Assembly: GCA_030427505.1 (NCBI GenBank)
Contig: JAUICH010000030.1
Coordinates: forward strand, 1 to 62,060
Reading direction: 5' to 3'
DNA: 62,060 nt
Source of the DNA: Verrucomicrobiia bacterium
Lineage (GTDB): Bacteria > Verrucomicrobiota > Verrucomicrobiia > Verrucomicrobiales > DEV007
Shown here one piece after another: positions 43,827 through 53,370 of the stretch. Position 1 is the first letter of the stretch, and each line of letters starts with the position of its first letter. Position numbers and translations under genes: made by a program. The notes below the pieces were generated by a model that saw only the letters and a list, made by a program, of their open reading frames with translations, was not told the origin of the DNA and did not search any database.

Positions 43827-45545
43827 ATGACGATTGTGTGCCATTTCTCCAGGATCTGCTGCCTGGCGGTTGCTGCTTTGCTTCTTTCTGCCTGCGGGAA
43901 ACCGAAGAAGCCGGATCAAGCCCAGAAGCCAGAAGACGACCCGGAGGTCCCCAAGATCACCCATGGCGTAGCCAGCGGCGATGTTTCTCTGAGCAGCGCC
44001 ATCATCTGGAGCCGGGCCGACCGGCCCGCCCACATGATCGTGGAATGGAAGACCCATGGTCAGGAAGCGGAGCCCTGGCGGGTGGATGGCCCAGACGTGC
44101 TGGAGACCGACGACTTCACCGGCAAGCTGCTCTTGACCGATCTGCCGCCCGGCACGCCCATCCGCTACTCGGTCCGTTTTCAGAGTCTGGAAAATCTCAG
44201 CAAGATCAGCCAACCGGAAGAGGGACGCTTCACTACCGCCCCCTTCGAAAGCCGGGCGGTGCGCTTTGCCTGGTCCGGTGATACCGCGGGTCAGGGCTGG
44301 GGCATTAACCCTGAGTGGGGCGGCATGAAGATGTACGAGACCATGCGCCAGGCGAACCCGGACTTCTTCATCCACAGCGGCGACGTCATCTACGCGGACA
44401 ACCCCATCACGGAGGAAGTCAAACTGGACGAAGGCGGCAAGTGGAAGAATCTCGTCACCCCGGAAAAGAGCAAAGTGGCCGAGACGCTGGACGAGTTCCG
44501 CGGGAACTACAAATACAACCTGCTGGACCACAACCTGCGCCGCTTCCAGGCGGAGGTGCCCCTCCTGGTGCAGTGGGACGATCACGAAACCACCAACAAT
44601 TGGTACCCGGACGAGCAACTGTCGGACGACAAGCGCTATACCGTGAAGAGCTCCGCCCTCCTGGCCGCCCGGGCAAAGCGAGCCTTCTTCGAATACATGC
44701 CCATCCGTTCCGATCCAACAGACCCCGGCCGCATTTACCGGAAGATTCCCTACGGTCCGGACCTGGACATCTTCCTGATCGACAAGCGCAGCTACCGCGC
44801 GCCGAACAACCCCAACCGCCAGGCGGAAGCCAGTAGCGAAACCGCCTACCTGGGCGAAAGCCAGCTCTCCTGGCTGGAGTACGAACTCATCCAGTCCAGC
44901 GCCACCTGGAAGATCATCGCCAGCGACATGCCCATCGGCCTGATGGTGCGCGATGGCGAAGAGGACTTTGAGAACATCGCCAACGGAGACGGCCCGCCCC
45001 TGGGCCGGGAGTTGGAGCTGGCGCAATTGCTCAGCAAGCTGAAGGAAAACCACGTCTCCAACGTGGTCTGGCTGACAGCGGACGTGCACTACGCCGCCGC
45101 CCACCACTACAGCCCGGAGCGCGCCCAGTTTAAAGACTTCCTGCCCTTCTGGGAATTCGTCAGCGGCCCCATCAACGCCGGCACCTTCGGACCGAACGAA
45201 CTGGATAACACCTTCGGCCCTGAAGTGAAGTTCCTCGGCATCCCCAAGGACATGAAGCCAAATCGCCCTCCTTCGGCCGGGTATCAGTTCTTCGGCCTTG
45301 TGGAATTGGACGCCAAATCCAAGGACCTGACGGTCAAACAGTGCAACGTCGCCGGTGAATGGATTTATCAAGTCACCGTACCCGCTGCCCTTCCTGAGGA
45401 ACCCGTCAAGCTGGACGACCTGGACCTGAACGAAGCGCCAGAACCCGCGCTCAAAGCCAACCCCATCCCGGGGATGGAGGCTCCAGATACACCTGAACAA
45501 AGTCTCGATCCGGAATCTCCACAGCCGCCAGCCTCCAAAGAGTAG
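43827..45545 (+). CDS. PhoD-like alkaline phosphatase, predicted lipoprotein
   Basis: 572 residues from ATG 43827; a TTG at 43806 would add seven residues read from the MITE end. Lipoprotein signal with L-S-A-C (Cys23). N-terminal Fibronectin-like PhoD_N domain (THGVASGDVSLSSAIIWSRAD), then the metallophosphatase core: WSGDTAG, HSGDVIYAD, QWDDHETTNNW and LTADVHYAAAHHYSP hold the metal ligands. PhoD enzymes hydrolyse phosphate mono- and diesters with Ca and Fe. The C-terminal 50 residues are Pro/Glu-rich and disordered. Its location beside a MITE suggests altered control. Confidence 0.92.
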   Translation: MTIVCHFSRICCLAVAALLLSACGKPKKPDQAQKPEDDPEVPKITHGVASGDVSLSSAIIWSRADRPAHMIVEWKTHGQEAEPWRVDGPDVLETDDFTGKLLLTDLPPGTPIRYSVRFQSLENLSKISQPEEGRFTTAPFESRAVRFAWSGDTAGQGWGINPEWGGMKMYETMRQANPDFFIHSGDVIYADNPITEEVKLDEGGKWKNLVTPEKSKVAETLDEFRGNYKYNLLDHNLRRFQAEVPLLVQWDDHETTNNWYPDEQLSDDKRYTVKSSALLAARAKRAFFEYMPIRSDPTDPGRIYRKIPYGPDLDIFLIDKRSYRAPNNPNRQAEASSETAYLGESQLSWLEYELIQSSATWKIIASDMPIGLMVRDGEEDFENIANGDGPPLGRELELAQLLSKLKENHVSNVVWLTADVHYAAAHHYSPERAQFKDFLPFWEFVSGPINAGTFGPNELDNTFGPEVKFLGIPKDMKPNRPPSAGYQFFGLVELDAKSKDLTVKQCNVAGEWIYQVTVPAALPEEPVKLDDLDLNEAPEPALKANPIPGMEAPDTPEQSLDPESPQPPASKE

Positions 45546-45783
45546 AAACCTCTGTCTCTTTATAACGGAGAGGACAAAGGATCATTCACAGCCAGCTCGT
45601 ATACTCCGCCGAATCCGGAGCCTCCCTGGCCCAATTGTATATATAGAAAAACGGACGCCTCGCGAGTTGCGAGAGAGGTGTTCGCTCCCCGCCTCTCGCC
45701 AGCGCGTCCGCCGCAGAGTTTACTAAACAAGATAACTAAAGAATTAGCGCTCGCCGCGCTTTCGCCGCAATCGCGGGGCGCGG
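45546..45783. other. Intergenic region, no gene seen
   Basis: Contains short GC-rich repeats around 45670-45785, including CTCGCGAGTTGCGAGAG and an AT-rich TTTACTAAACAAGATAACTA word. No recognised gene or terminator. Confidence 0.4.
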
Positions 45784-45990
45784 CTACACGGGTAATCGCC
45801 TCAACATGGTATCCTCCGTCGCCGCGCTCCCCTGCGCGATCTGGAAATACATTCGCCTCGCTTCCGGATTTTCCTGGATCATCTGCTCCAGTTCGAACTC
45901 TTCCTGCATGCTCAGTTCGTTTTTGAGGTCTCGGCTGAGCAATTCAAACAACCGTCCTTTGTTTTTGGCATCGTATTCGGGTGTCTTCAT
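45784..45990 (-). CDS. Small FecR/anti-sigma-like N-terminal domain protein
   Basis: 68 residues from ATG 45990. The pattern L-F-E-L-L-S-R-D-L-K-N-E-L-S then E-F-E-L-E-Q-M-I-Q-E-N-P-E-A-R-R-M-Y resembles the cytosolic helical head of FecR-type anti-sigma factors common in Verrucomicrobia. There is no transmembrane segment or FecR domain after it, and no sigma-factor gene beside it. It could be a truncated gene or a stand-alone helix protein. Confidence 0.6.
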   Translation of the reverse strand: MKTPEYDAKNKGRLFELLSRDLKNELSMQEEFELEQMIQENPEARRMYFQIAQGSAATEDTMLRRLPV

Positions 45991-46363
45991 AATGATATCA
46001 ATCCCAGATTTGGGTGAACAAGCCCCGTGGCCTATCATAGAGCAGGAAGATTGCCAGAGGCTCTGAGTTTCGCTTACTAGATTTAACCATGGTAGCGGGT
46101 CGGGGTACACGGCCACAATGGAGGATTATGAGCTTGTCGCTCACCATCACCCCTGTAGTATCGCAGATACCCCCGGGGGGCTGTCAAGTCTCGATCCATC
46201 CCGTTCCCGGAAACCGCTGCCGCCCTTTTCCGCAAACCACGGGAGAAGCGGAAATTTTCTGTCCTGAAATACTAAGCCAGTATCTGGTGACGGGAAAAAT
46301 GAGCCGGTTGCGCGGTTTTTCGACTCGTCTGGTTCCCGCCTTGCTACTAGCAGGTCCCACCCT
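45991..46363. other. Intergenic region, no gene seen
   Basis: Divergent gap between the FecR-like gene and the esterase gene. Short frames here have no domain character. Promoters for both genes are expected, but I could not assign boxes. Confidence 0.4.
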
Positions 46364-47353
46364 ATGGTCCCTATCTCCCCGCCCATGCCCGTTTTGGAAC
46401 ACCCCTTTTCATTCGACCCCACCTATGGCTACCAGTTCGAAGAGCTTCTCCAGATAGATTCGCCGACACCTCCGGAGGATTTCACCGACTACTGGCGCGG
46501 CCGCTACGAGCATGTCCGGTCTCTGGCCGCCAACCCGAAGCTGACACCTCTAGAACAACCAGCGCCCCCAGCCTGGAATGCTTTCGAACTGGAGTTCGCC
46601 ACCACCAACGACATCCGTATTCGTGGCTGGGCGCTGGTTCCCAAAGATGGCGCGCCAAAACGCGGCCTCATTTTCGGCCACGGCTACGGAGAAGTCGGCG
46701 GCCCGGTGACGAATCTCCCGTTCTTCTCGGATGCGGTGCTCTTTTTTCCCTGCCTGCGCGGCTTGGGCCGCAGTGCCCACCCCAGCCTGCCAAATACGCC
46801 GGACAAGCACGTCATCCACGGCATCGAAGACCGGAACCACTACGTCCATGGCGGCTGCACGGAGGACGTATGGATGGCGGTTTCCGCCATGATCGAGGCC
46901 TTTCCTTCCGTGGAGGGCCATATCGGCTACCTGGGCATCAGCTTTGGCGGCGGCATCGGGATGTTGTCCTCTGCCTGGGAGGAGCGCATCGGCCGGGTGC
47001 ATGTGAACGTCCCCAGCTTCGGCAACCACCCGCTACGCCTCACCATGAAAAGCCACGGCAGCGGCGAGGCGGTACGGCGCTATGTTTCCCGCCACTCCAG
47101 CCAGGATGTGCTGGGGGTCCTGCAATACTTCGACGCGGCCACGGCAGCCGCCCACGTCCGGCAGCCCACCCACGTCGCGGCGGCTTTATTTGACCCTTTC
47201 GTCACACCCGCCGGACAGTTTTCTGTCTATAATGCCTTGCGCGCGCCCAAGGACTTGTTCGTTTTGGAAGCCGGGCACTTCGACTACCCGGAGAAAGAGC
47301 ACCAGGAGAAAGCCTTGCGCGCCGAATTGGAAACCTTTTTTGCCCCGCTTTGA
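46364..47353 (+). CDS. Acetyl xylan esterase-like (CE7/AXE1) hydrolase
   Basis: 329 residues. An alpha/beta hydrolase with the AXE1 features: R-G-L-G (about 132-135) in place of RGQG, nucleophile elbow G-I-S-F-G-G (Ser193), Asp277 in LFDPFVTP, and His305 in EAGHFDYP. The catalytic triad is complete. CE7 enzymes deacetylate xylo-oligosaccharides and related small esters. No signal peptide is seen, so it is probably cytosolic. ATG 46385 is an alternative start. It is 4 bp from the next hydrolase gene, so the two should be co-transcribed. Confidence 0.88.
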   Translation: MVPISPPMPVLEHPFSFDPTYGYQFEELLQIDSPTPPEDFTDYWRGRYEHVRSLAANPKLTPLEQPAPPAWNAFELEFATTNDIRIRGWALVPKDGAPKRGLIFGHGYGEVGGPVTNLPFFSDAVLFFPCLRGLGRSAHPSLPNTPDKHVIHGIEDRNHYVHGGCTEDVWMAVSAMIEAFPSVEGHIGYLGISFGGGIGMLSSAWEERIGRVHVNVPSFGNHPLRLTMKSHGSGEAVRRYVSRHSSQDVLGVLQYFDAATAAAHVRQPTHVAAALFDPFVTPAGQFSVYNALRAPKDLFVLEAGHFDYPEKEHQEKALRAELETFFAPL

Positions 47354-47357
47354 AAGC

Positions 47358-48086
47358 GTGAAGCGCCAATATCATCGCTGGTACAGTGAGCGGCTCAGCA
47401 GAGACATGGAGTTGCTCGTGTTCGGCCACGCCGGAGCGCGCGTCCTGATCTTTCCGACTCGGGACGGACGCTTCTTCGAATACGAGAACCTGCGCATCGT
47501 CGATACGCTGAAGAACAAGATCGAGGCCGGGCATCTCCAGCTCTGGTGCGTGGACAGCCTGGACCACGAGTCTCTCTACTGCTACTGGGCCCGGCCGGAA
47601 GACCGCATCCTGCGCCACATGCAGTTCGAGGAGTACATCCTGGAGGAAGTCTTTCCTCTCATGAACGAAACCAACGGCCACCCCAGCACCGTTGCGCATG
47701 GCTGTAGCCTGGGGGCCTATCACGCCGCCAACATCACCTTTCGCCACCCCCACCTCTTTACCAAGCTGGCGGCTTTCTCGGGCCGCTACGACCTGACCCT
47801 GGAGGTGGAAAGCTTCACCAATCTCTTCGAAGGGTACTACGACCAGAACATCTACTTCCACACGCCCAGCCACTTCCTTCCCAACCTCTCCTGCGAGGTC
47901 ATTCTGCAACACATCCGGGAAGTGGAGATCACCCTGGTGATTGGAGAGGAGGATCCCTTTCTCCAAAACAATCGGGAGCTGTCTTTCACCTTGCAGGAGA
48001 AAGGCGTCAACCACGCGCTCCACGTCTGGAACGAACGCGCCCACCGCGGCTACTATTGGCGGCGCATGGCCCCGCTCTACCTGTGA
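47358..48086 (+). CDS. Esterase family protein (alpha/beta hydrolase)
   Basis: 242 residues from GTG 47358, four bases after the stop of the preceding hydrolase; the open frame begins earlier but that part lies inside that gene. Seen are GHAGARVLIFPTRDGRFFEYE, nucleophile elbow H-G-C-S-L-G-A (Ser117), Asp199 in GEEDPF, and His229 in NERAHRGYYW. This matches the PHB-depolymerase/enterochelin-esterase-like cytosolic esterases. A pairing with the CE7-type enzyme suggests joint ester removal, but the substrate is not readable. Confidence 0.87.
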   Translation: MKRQYHRWYSERLSRDMELLVFGHAGARVLIFPTRDGRFFEYENLRIVDTLKNKIEAGHLQLWCVDSLDHESLYCYWARPEDRILRHMQFEEYILEEVFPLMNETNGHPSTVAHGCSLGAYHAANITFRHPHLFTKLAAFSGRYDLTLEVESFTNLFEGYYDQNIYFHTPSHFLPNLSCEVILQHIREVEITLVIGEEDPFLQNNRELSFTLQEKGVNHALHVWNERAHRGYYWRRMAPLYL

Positions 48087-48134
48087 CCAGACAAGCGCCG
48101 CCGGCGCTCTGCCCGCGAGGGGAGTCTCAGCCTT

Positions 48135-49892
48135 TCAATTTTCCAGGTGTAATGGCCGCAGGTTTTTCATACGGCCGTCTCCCTGAGGCCCCGTCTGGCC
48201 CGTGGTGGCCTGCGCGGCAGCTGGTTCCTCGGGAGAGGTGTCCAGCACCGCCGGCCGCTGACGCACCGCACCGGGAGAGCTACCTCCCTGACGCTCCGCG
48301 TTAAACCGCTGTGCGACTTCGTCGCGATGGTTCGCCCACCACTCACTGGCCCGCTCCGCGTCGAAGAAATCGCCACCCGGATAGCCTGTGTTCCGCTTGA
48401 AGGAAATCATGGCCTGTTTCACCACATCCAGATTCGAGTCCGTCTTGGCCACCCGGAGCAGGGCGTCGTTCGCTTCCAGGTTGGTGCTGCCCTCTAGTAC
48501 GTATGCGGCCCGCGCGCGGCGATCCCACAGTGTTTCCGGATTCTGGATATAGGCGATCAAAATGGTCAGCGGAATGTCACTCTCCGACGCCGCGGCGGGA
48601 GACAGCTCCTTTACCGGAAGCGGCGCCGCGCTCAGGCGGGACCCCGTGGCATAGATTTGCTGTACCCGCAGAACTTCGGAGCGGGCGGCGTTGCGCAGCG
48701 CTTCCTCTTGGGACGAATCCAGGAACCCCGTCAGCTTGTCGTAGGAAGCACGATTTGACGTACTGATGGCCTCGTCCGCCAGTTCCGTCAGTTGATATCG
48801 CTGCTCCACGGCGCTCCACGCGGCCCCCACTGGGTCGTCCATGCCTCCCGGCCCCTGCTTCGACAAGACCGCTTCTTCCAGAGTGGATATCTTCTGAAAG
48901 GCTTCCGTCACCGGCCGGTAAAAGATCATCGCCAAGGCCAGCAAGACCAAAATTTGGGAGGCGACGAACACCAGCGCCACCTTCCAGTAGGAAAAGAATA
49001 AGCCAGAAGGCTCAGACTCCAGGTAGTCCTCATAAAAGCCCATCTCCGCTTCTTCCCGTCGCGGACGCCGTTCGCGCCTAACGGGCTCGGCTTGAGGGGA
49101 AGCCTGAGCTTGTTCCTGAGCCGGCGCCGAACGCCCGGGCTCATTCACGGGAGCCTGAGACAGGGGCGGAGGTTCCTCCCGCGCTCTGGCGTCCCTTGCC
49201 GAACCTTCGTCGTTTTCGCGTCCGGAGGTGGAGAGTGGCTCATACTCCGGCCAATATCTCTCATCCAAAGGTGCATCCGGGGGCGATTGCGGACGGGACT
49301 CGTCCTCCGAGACGTCACCCAAACCACCGGACGCCGATTCGCCAAAAGCAAACTCTGGGTCCTGAAACTCTGGCCCGGCGCCGCCGGCACTCTCTTCGGA
49401 GTCAAACTCGAAACCCTTCTGCTCCGGCCCGGAAACGTCTTCGCTCTCGGGAGAAGCATATTCCGGAAAATCCCGCGGCGGCTCGCTGAACATCGGCACG
49501 TCCCGCTGCGACTCATCAGTGGCGGGCGAATCCCCCATCTCAAAGGGCGGTTCCGAGCCTTCTTCGTCGTTTACACTGAAAAGCTTCAGAAAAGGCTCGG
49601 AGCCGGAGTCGCCAGTCCGCGTGGAAATGAACGGCACCTCTTCTTCCAGTGCAGGTGGTTCGGAATGATGGGGCGGCTCCGCTTCTTTCTCGCGCTGAGG
49701 ACGCCGTTGGCGCGTATCGCCATACGTTCCGCTGCTGCTTTCGTTCAGGGCTGGGCTCTCAAACGAAGACAGAGCGGTTTCGTCGAACTCTAGGCGGATG
49801 TCGTCTTCCCCCTCCAGGGAATCCAAGTCCGGCGGTTCGCTATCATTGGCGAAGTCTTGACTGGACATCGAGGCAGATCTCGGTCGCGGCAT
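48135..49892 (-). CDS. Large acidic single-span membrane protein, unknown
   Basis: 585 residues. Residues 1-270 are low-complexity, acidic and Pro/Ser-rich, with repeated S-E-P-P motifs. A basic patch (271-281, RRERRPRRE) precedes one transmembrane helix at about 301-325. The rest is helical with YIQNPETLWDRRARAAYVLEG and a W-W-A-N-H-R-D-E-V segment that resembles HEAT or TPR helices. A basic patch just before the helix suggests a cytosolic N-terminus. The last 45 residues are disordered. Family not recognised. It is convergent with the esterase pair. Confidence 0.8.
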   Translation of the reverse strand: MPRPRSASMSSQDFANDSEPPDLDSLEGEDDIRLEFDETALSSFESPALNESSSGTYGDTRQRRPQREKEAEPPHHSEPPALEEEVPFISTRTGDSGSEPFLKLFSVNDEEGSEPPFEMGDSPATDESQRDVPMFSEPPRDFPEYASPESEDVSGPEQKGFEFDSEESAGGAGPEFQDPEFAFGESASGGLGDVSEDESRPQSPPDAPLDERYWPEYEPLSTSGRENDEGSARDARAREEPPPLSQAPVNEPGRSAPAQEQAQASPQAEPVRRERRPRREEAEMGFYEDYLESEPSGLFFSYWKVALVFVASQILVLLALAMIFYRPVTEAFQKISTLEEAVLSKQGPGGMDDPVGAAWSAVEQRYQLTELADEAISTSNRASYDKLTGFLDSSQEEALRNAARSEVLRVQQIYATGSRLSAAPLPVKELSPAAASESDIPLTILIAYIQNPETLWDRRARAAYVLEGSTNLEANDALLRVAKTDSNLDVVKQAMISFKRNTGYPGGDFFDAERASEWWANHRDEVAQRFNAERQGGSSPGAVRQRPAVLDTSPEEPAAAQATTGQTGPQGDGRMKNLRPLHLEN

Positions 49893-50051
49893 AGGGCACC
49901 CCTTCAGCGGCCCGTAAGCTGAATAGGTTAACTTAACCTAAAAATTAATACGAAGCAATCCTCGAACCTGGAGAATGAGGATTCGCCTCTGGAAGAAATG
50001 CCGCCAGATTCGCGCCAAATGCCCCACAATCAGAGCCTTAAGTGAGCCGGA

Positions 50052-50639
50052 TCAGAGAAAATAATCTGGCTCGTTGCCCGGCTTCCACTTGATGTTGCAG
50101 CCGGAGCTGGGTTGCCAGGCCGGTTCGCTGGTCTGGCCGGTAGCCAAGGTTTCGTCCACCGCCTTGCGTAAATCCTCCCCGGAAATCTCCCCTCCCCGTC
50201 CGGGACGGCTGCCGTCAAACTGGCCTGCGTAGGTCAGTTCCAGCTTTTCGTTAAACACGTAGAAATCCGGCGTGCAAGCCGCGGCATAGGCTAGCGCCAC
50301 TTCCTGCGTCGCATCATAGAGGTAAGGAAACTTCCAGCCGTGTTTCTCGGCGAACAGCACCATCTTGTCCGGGGCATCGTCCGGGTAGTTGCCCACGTCA
50401 TTGGCATTGATGGCGATGGTCTGGACTCCCTGACCTTCATATTCCGCCGCGAATTTCCCCAAGGCATCCGCCAAGTGAATAACGAACGGGCAATGATTGC
50501 AGACAAAGGCAATGACGATGGCTTTCTTTCCAGAGGACAGCTCGGCCAAAGAATGTTCGCTTCCCTGGCCGTCGGGAAGCCGGAAGTCCGGCGCCGGAGC
50601 GCCGCGTTCCAATCGGAAGGTAGAGGGTACTTCTGCCAT
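50052..50639 (-). CDS. Thioredoxin family protein (AhpC/TSA-like)
   Basis: 195 residues. Thioredoxin fold with GAPAPDFRLPDG at the N-terminus, the redox motif C-N-H-C-P-F-V, and a cis-Pro region CTPDFYVF. Proteins of this type are cytosolic thiol oxidoreductases. Start ATG 50639 has a strong GGGAGGAG Shine-Dalgarno about 5 bases upstream. It is divergent from rplI, which starts 132 bp away. Confidence 0.92.
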   Translation of the reverse strand: MAEVPSTFRLERGAPAPDFRLPDGQGSEHSLAELSSGKKAIVIAFVCNHCPFVIHLADALGKFAAEYEGQGVQTIAINANDVGNYPDDAPDKMVLFAEKHGWKFPYLYDATQEVALAYAAACTPDFYVFNEKLELTYAGQFDGSRPGRGGEISGEDLRKAVDETLATGQTSEPAWQPSSGCNIKWKPGNEPDYFL

Positions 50640-50771
50640 GACTCCTCCCGGCTTAACCCAAGCCTCCCATGGTCTCAATGGAAAATTCCCGTATTTCGAA
50701 TTCTTGACTTTCCAGAACGGTGCATTACCTAAGTTGCTTTTCCCCTCTTACGAATTTTACACTGGAAGATC

Positions 50772-51260
50772 ATGGCCACCATTGACGTCATCCTGCGCGA
50801 AAAAATCGACACCCTCGGCGCCGAAGCCGATGTCGTAACCGTACGCCGCGGCTTCGCCCGGAACTTTCTGATCCCTCAAGGCAAGGCCTACGAAGCCACT
50901 CAGGGCAACCTGCGCCACATCGAAAAGCTGAAGCAAGCCCGCGCCCAGCGTGAAGCCGAGGAAATGGTGGAAGCCGAAAAGGTCGCCCAGAAAGTCCGCA
51001 AGGCCAAGCTCACCCTGGAACTCGCCACCGGCCAAAACGGCAAAGCGTTCGGTTCCGTGACCACCACGGACATCGCCAAGGCCCTCACCGAGAAGACCGG
51101 CGTGGAGATCGACCGCCACAATTTCGACCTCGAGAAACCTATCAAGTCCACCGGTTCCTTCGACATCACCGTCAAAGTGCACCCGCTGGTCGAGGCCGTT
51201 CTCAGCCTGAAAGTGAAGGCCAAAGACGATCAAGGCGAGTCCGCCGGAGAAGAGGCCTAA
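50772..51260 (+). CDS. rplI: 50S ribosomal protein L9
   Basis: 162 residues. The N-terminal domain has DVILREKIDTLGAEADVVTVRRGFARNFLIPQGKA, a clear L9 signature at residues 5-39. A long helix (about 40-78) joins the C-terminal domain, which contains FGSVTTTDIAKAL. Binds 23S rRNA at the L1-stalk base. GGAAG lies about 5 bases before the ATG. rplI next to dnaB is a common bacterial order. Confidence 0.97.
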   Translation: MATIDVILREKIDTLGAEADVVTVRRGFARNFLIPQGKAYEATQGNLRHIEKLKQARAQREAEEMVEAEKVAQKVRKAKLTLELATGQNGKAFGSVTTTDIAKALTEKTGVEIDRHNFDLEKPIKSTGSFDITVKVHPLVEAVLSLKVKAKDDQGESAGEEA

Positions 51261-51536
51261 GCCCTCTTCCCTCGCCTGTTTTTGGGACGAAGTTCACCTT
51301 TCTTTCTTCCCTCCCGCCGGTTCTAGGCATAGCGTAGCAGATACGCGAAAGTTCCCGCTTTCGGGCGGGTGACGCCTTCAGCAACCGCTCCCGGAACGGG
51401 TGCCTCTTTGCCCGGCCCGTCCTTTACAGGGACGGTAGCCCTGTTTGGTCCCGCGGCGCGTAGCGGGATACATTCACAAAAGCCAAGACAGTCCATCGTC
51501 CTACCCTTCTAGAACCACCTACCGTCCACAGACCAA

Positions 51537-53021
51537 ATGCCGCCGAAAGTTGGGGATGCCGCCGAGCAATCGAACTCCCAAGGTCCGGCCGCGGCGCGCG
51601 ACCGGAAGCCTTCACTCAAATCGGTGCCCAAGGACGGAGGAGGTGGTTATTCACAGGATATTCACCGGTCATTACCAAACAGCCGGGACGCGGAGCGCGC
51701 CGTTCTCTCCTGCATGCTTCAGTCCCCCACCGATGTCATCGGGGAAGCCATTGAGAAATTGACGCCGGACCACTTCTACGTCCCGGCCCATGGCACCATC
51801 TATACCGTCCTGATCGAACTCTACGATCAGGGCCAGGCCATCGACCTCATCACCCTGAACAACCGGCTCATCGACCGGAAGCTCATGGAGCAAGTCGGCG
51901 GCGCCGGCGCCGTGGCGGAGCTGCTGGACATCGTGCCGACGGCCGCCCTGTTTGACTACTACGTGGGCATCCTGCGGGACAAGTTCATCCTGCGGCACGT
52001 CATCCAGACCTGCACGGAAAGCGTGACCCTGGCCTACGAAAACCAGGAAGACGTGGGCACCCTGCTGGACAGCGTGGAGACCCGCATCCTGAAAATCCGC
52101 GATGCCACGGGCAAACAGGAAGGCATTCGCGAAATGCGCCACCACGTCCTGCACGTCATCGAGTCCATCGAAGACATGTACGACAACGACCAGGGCGGCA
52201 TGACCGGCCTGTCCACCGGCTTCAAGGACTTGGACGAAAAGACCAACGGCCTGCACGGCGGAGAAATGATCGTCGTCGCCGCCCGCCCCAGTATGGGGAA
52301 AACCTCCTTCGTCATGAACCTGGTGGAGAACGTGGCGATCGACAGCGAGCACCCGAAGGCCGCCGCCGTGTTCTCCCTGGAAATGAGCGCCGAACAGCTC
52401 GTCCAGCGTCTCCTTTGTTCCCGCGCCGAGGTGGAGATGCAGAAACTGCGCGGCGGTTTCCTTTCCCAGCAGCGGGACTTCCCCCGCCTGCGCGAAGCCG
52501 CTGAAGTTCTCATCAACGCGCCCATCTACATCGACGACACCCCGGGCCTCACCATCATGGAACTGCGCGCTAAGGCCCGCCGCCTGAAAAAGAGCTACGA
52601 CATCCAGCTCATCGCCATCGACTACCTGCAGCTCCTCAAAGCGCCCAGCCATTTCAAGCAGGACAACCGCCAGCAGGAGATCGCCGAAATTTCGGGCGGC
52701 ATCAAAGCCCTGTCCAAGGAGCTGAACATCCCCATCATCGTCCTCGCCCAGCTCAACCGGAACCCCGACGCTCGCGGCGGCACCCCACGCATCAGCGACC
52801 TCCGCGAATCCGGCGCCATCGAACAGGACGCCGACGTCGTGGGCCTGCTCTTCCGTGACGAATACTACGCCGACGAAGACGACAAAGAAGAAGTCGAAGG
52901 CCGCGCCACCCTGGACATCGCCAAACAACGTAACGGCCCCACCGGCGCCGTCCCCCTCACCTTCATCAAGAAGTGGATGCGCTTCGTCGACCGGGCGCAT
53001 GACGATGATCCGTATTCTTGA
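51537..53021 (+). CDS. dnaB: Replicative DNA helicase DnaB
   Basis: 494 residues. An N-terminal basic, unordered extension (1-45) precedes the DnaB N-domain (NSRDAERAVLSCML). The RecA-like C-domain has Walker A A-R-P-S-M-G-K-T-S (249-257), Walker B LIAIDYLQLL, and the H4-type LAQLNRNPDARGGTPRISDLRESGAIEQDADV. No intein is present. The start at 51537 is the first in-frame ATG; some of the extension may be untranslated. 51261-51536 shows only small palindromes. Confidence 0.97.
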   Translation: MPPKVGDAAEQSNSQGPAAARDRKPSLKSVPKDGGGGYSQDIHRSLPNSRDAERAVLSCMLQSPTDVIGEAIEKLTPDHFYVPAHGTIYTVLIELYDQGQAIDLITLNNRLIDRKLMEQVGGAGAVAELLDIVPTAALFDYYVGILRDKFILRHVIQTCTESVTLAYENQEDVGTLLDSVETRILKIRDATGKQEGIREMRHHVLHVIESIEDMYDNDQGGMTGLSTGFKDLDEKTNGLHGGEMIVVAARPSMGKTSFVMNLVENVAIDSEHPKAAAVFSLEMSAEQLVQRLLCSRAEVEMQKLRGGFLSQQRDFPRLREAAEVLINAPIYIDDTPGLTIMELRAKARRLKKSYDIQLIAIDYLQLLKAPSHFKQDNRQQEIAEISGGIKALSKELNIPIIVLAQLNRNPDARGGTPRISDLRESGAIEQDADVVGLLFRDEYYADEDDKEEVEGRATLDIAKQRNGPTGAVPLTFIKKWMRFVDRAHDDDPYS

Positions 53022-53093
53022 CAGGAGAAAGGCTTAACTAATAAAGCCAACTACTTCCTGTAAATCCCAAATCCCAACAACACTCCCTTGAGG

Positions 53094-53370
53094 AGCGGAG
53101 CAAACGCCGTTGATGAACCGGGACAAGCACTCCGTGGCGGGCATGGTGCTGGCGTGTTCAGTAAGAAGTAGGCAAACTTTCGCTCCGAAAAAGCCTTGAG
53201 GCGACGATGACGCCGGGTGTTTCCCGCAGTGTGTGAGCGCTGGAGCATCCGTAACCATCGCGGCCCGGCAGAAATTTGAGCCGTTCATCGCCGAGAAGCT
53301 TTACCGGACTTCACTTCTCCACATAGCCTGGCACGTTCAGGGCTATTGGTTGGCTCGTGGGTTCATTCTA
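53094..53370 (-). repeat. Rhs-locus spacer repeat, copy R1 (partial)
   Basis: The right end (53343-53370) encodes the MNPRANQ-stop tail of an immunity gene on the minus strand. Leftward it matches copies R3 and R4 down to about 53094, including ACCGGGACAAGCACTCCGTG. It ends near the dnaB 3' side; 53022-53093 is unique sequence. Confidence 0.8.

Noticed and set aside
43494-45500. Minus-strand frame of 668 codons opposite the PhoD-like gene
   Set aside because: The plus-strand gene has a lipobox and all PhoD metal motifs. The antisense frame has no family features and no ribosome site.
51672-53000. Minus-strand frame of 442 codons opposite dnaB
   Set aside because: Shadow of dnaB; only hydrophobic and acidic runs from complementary codons.
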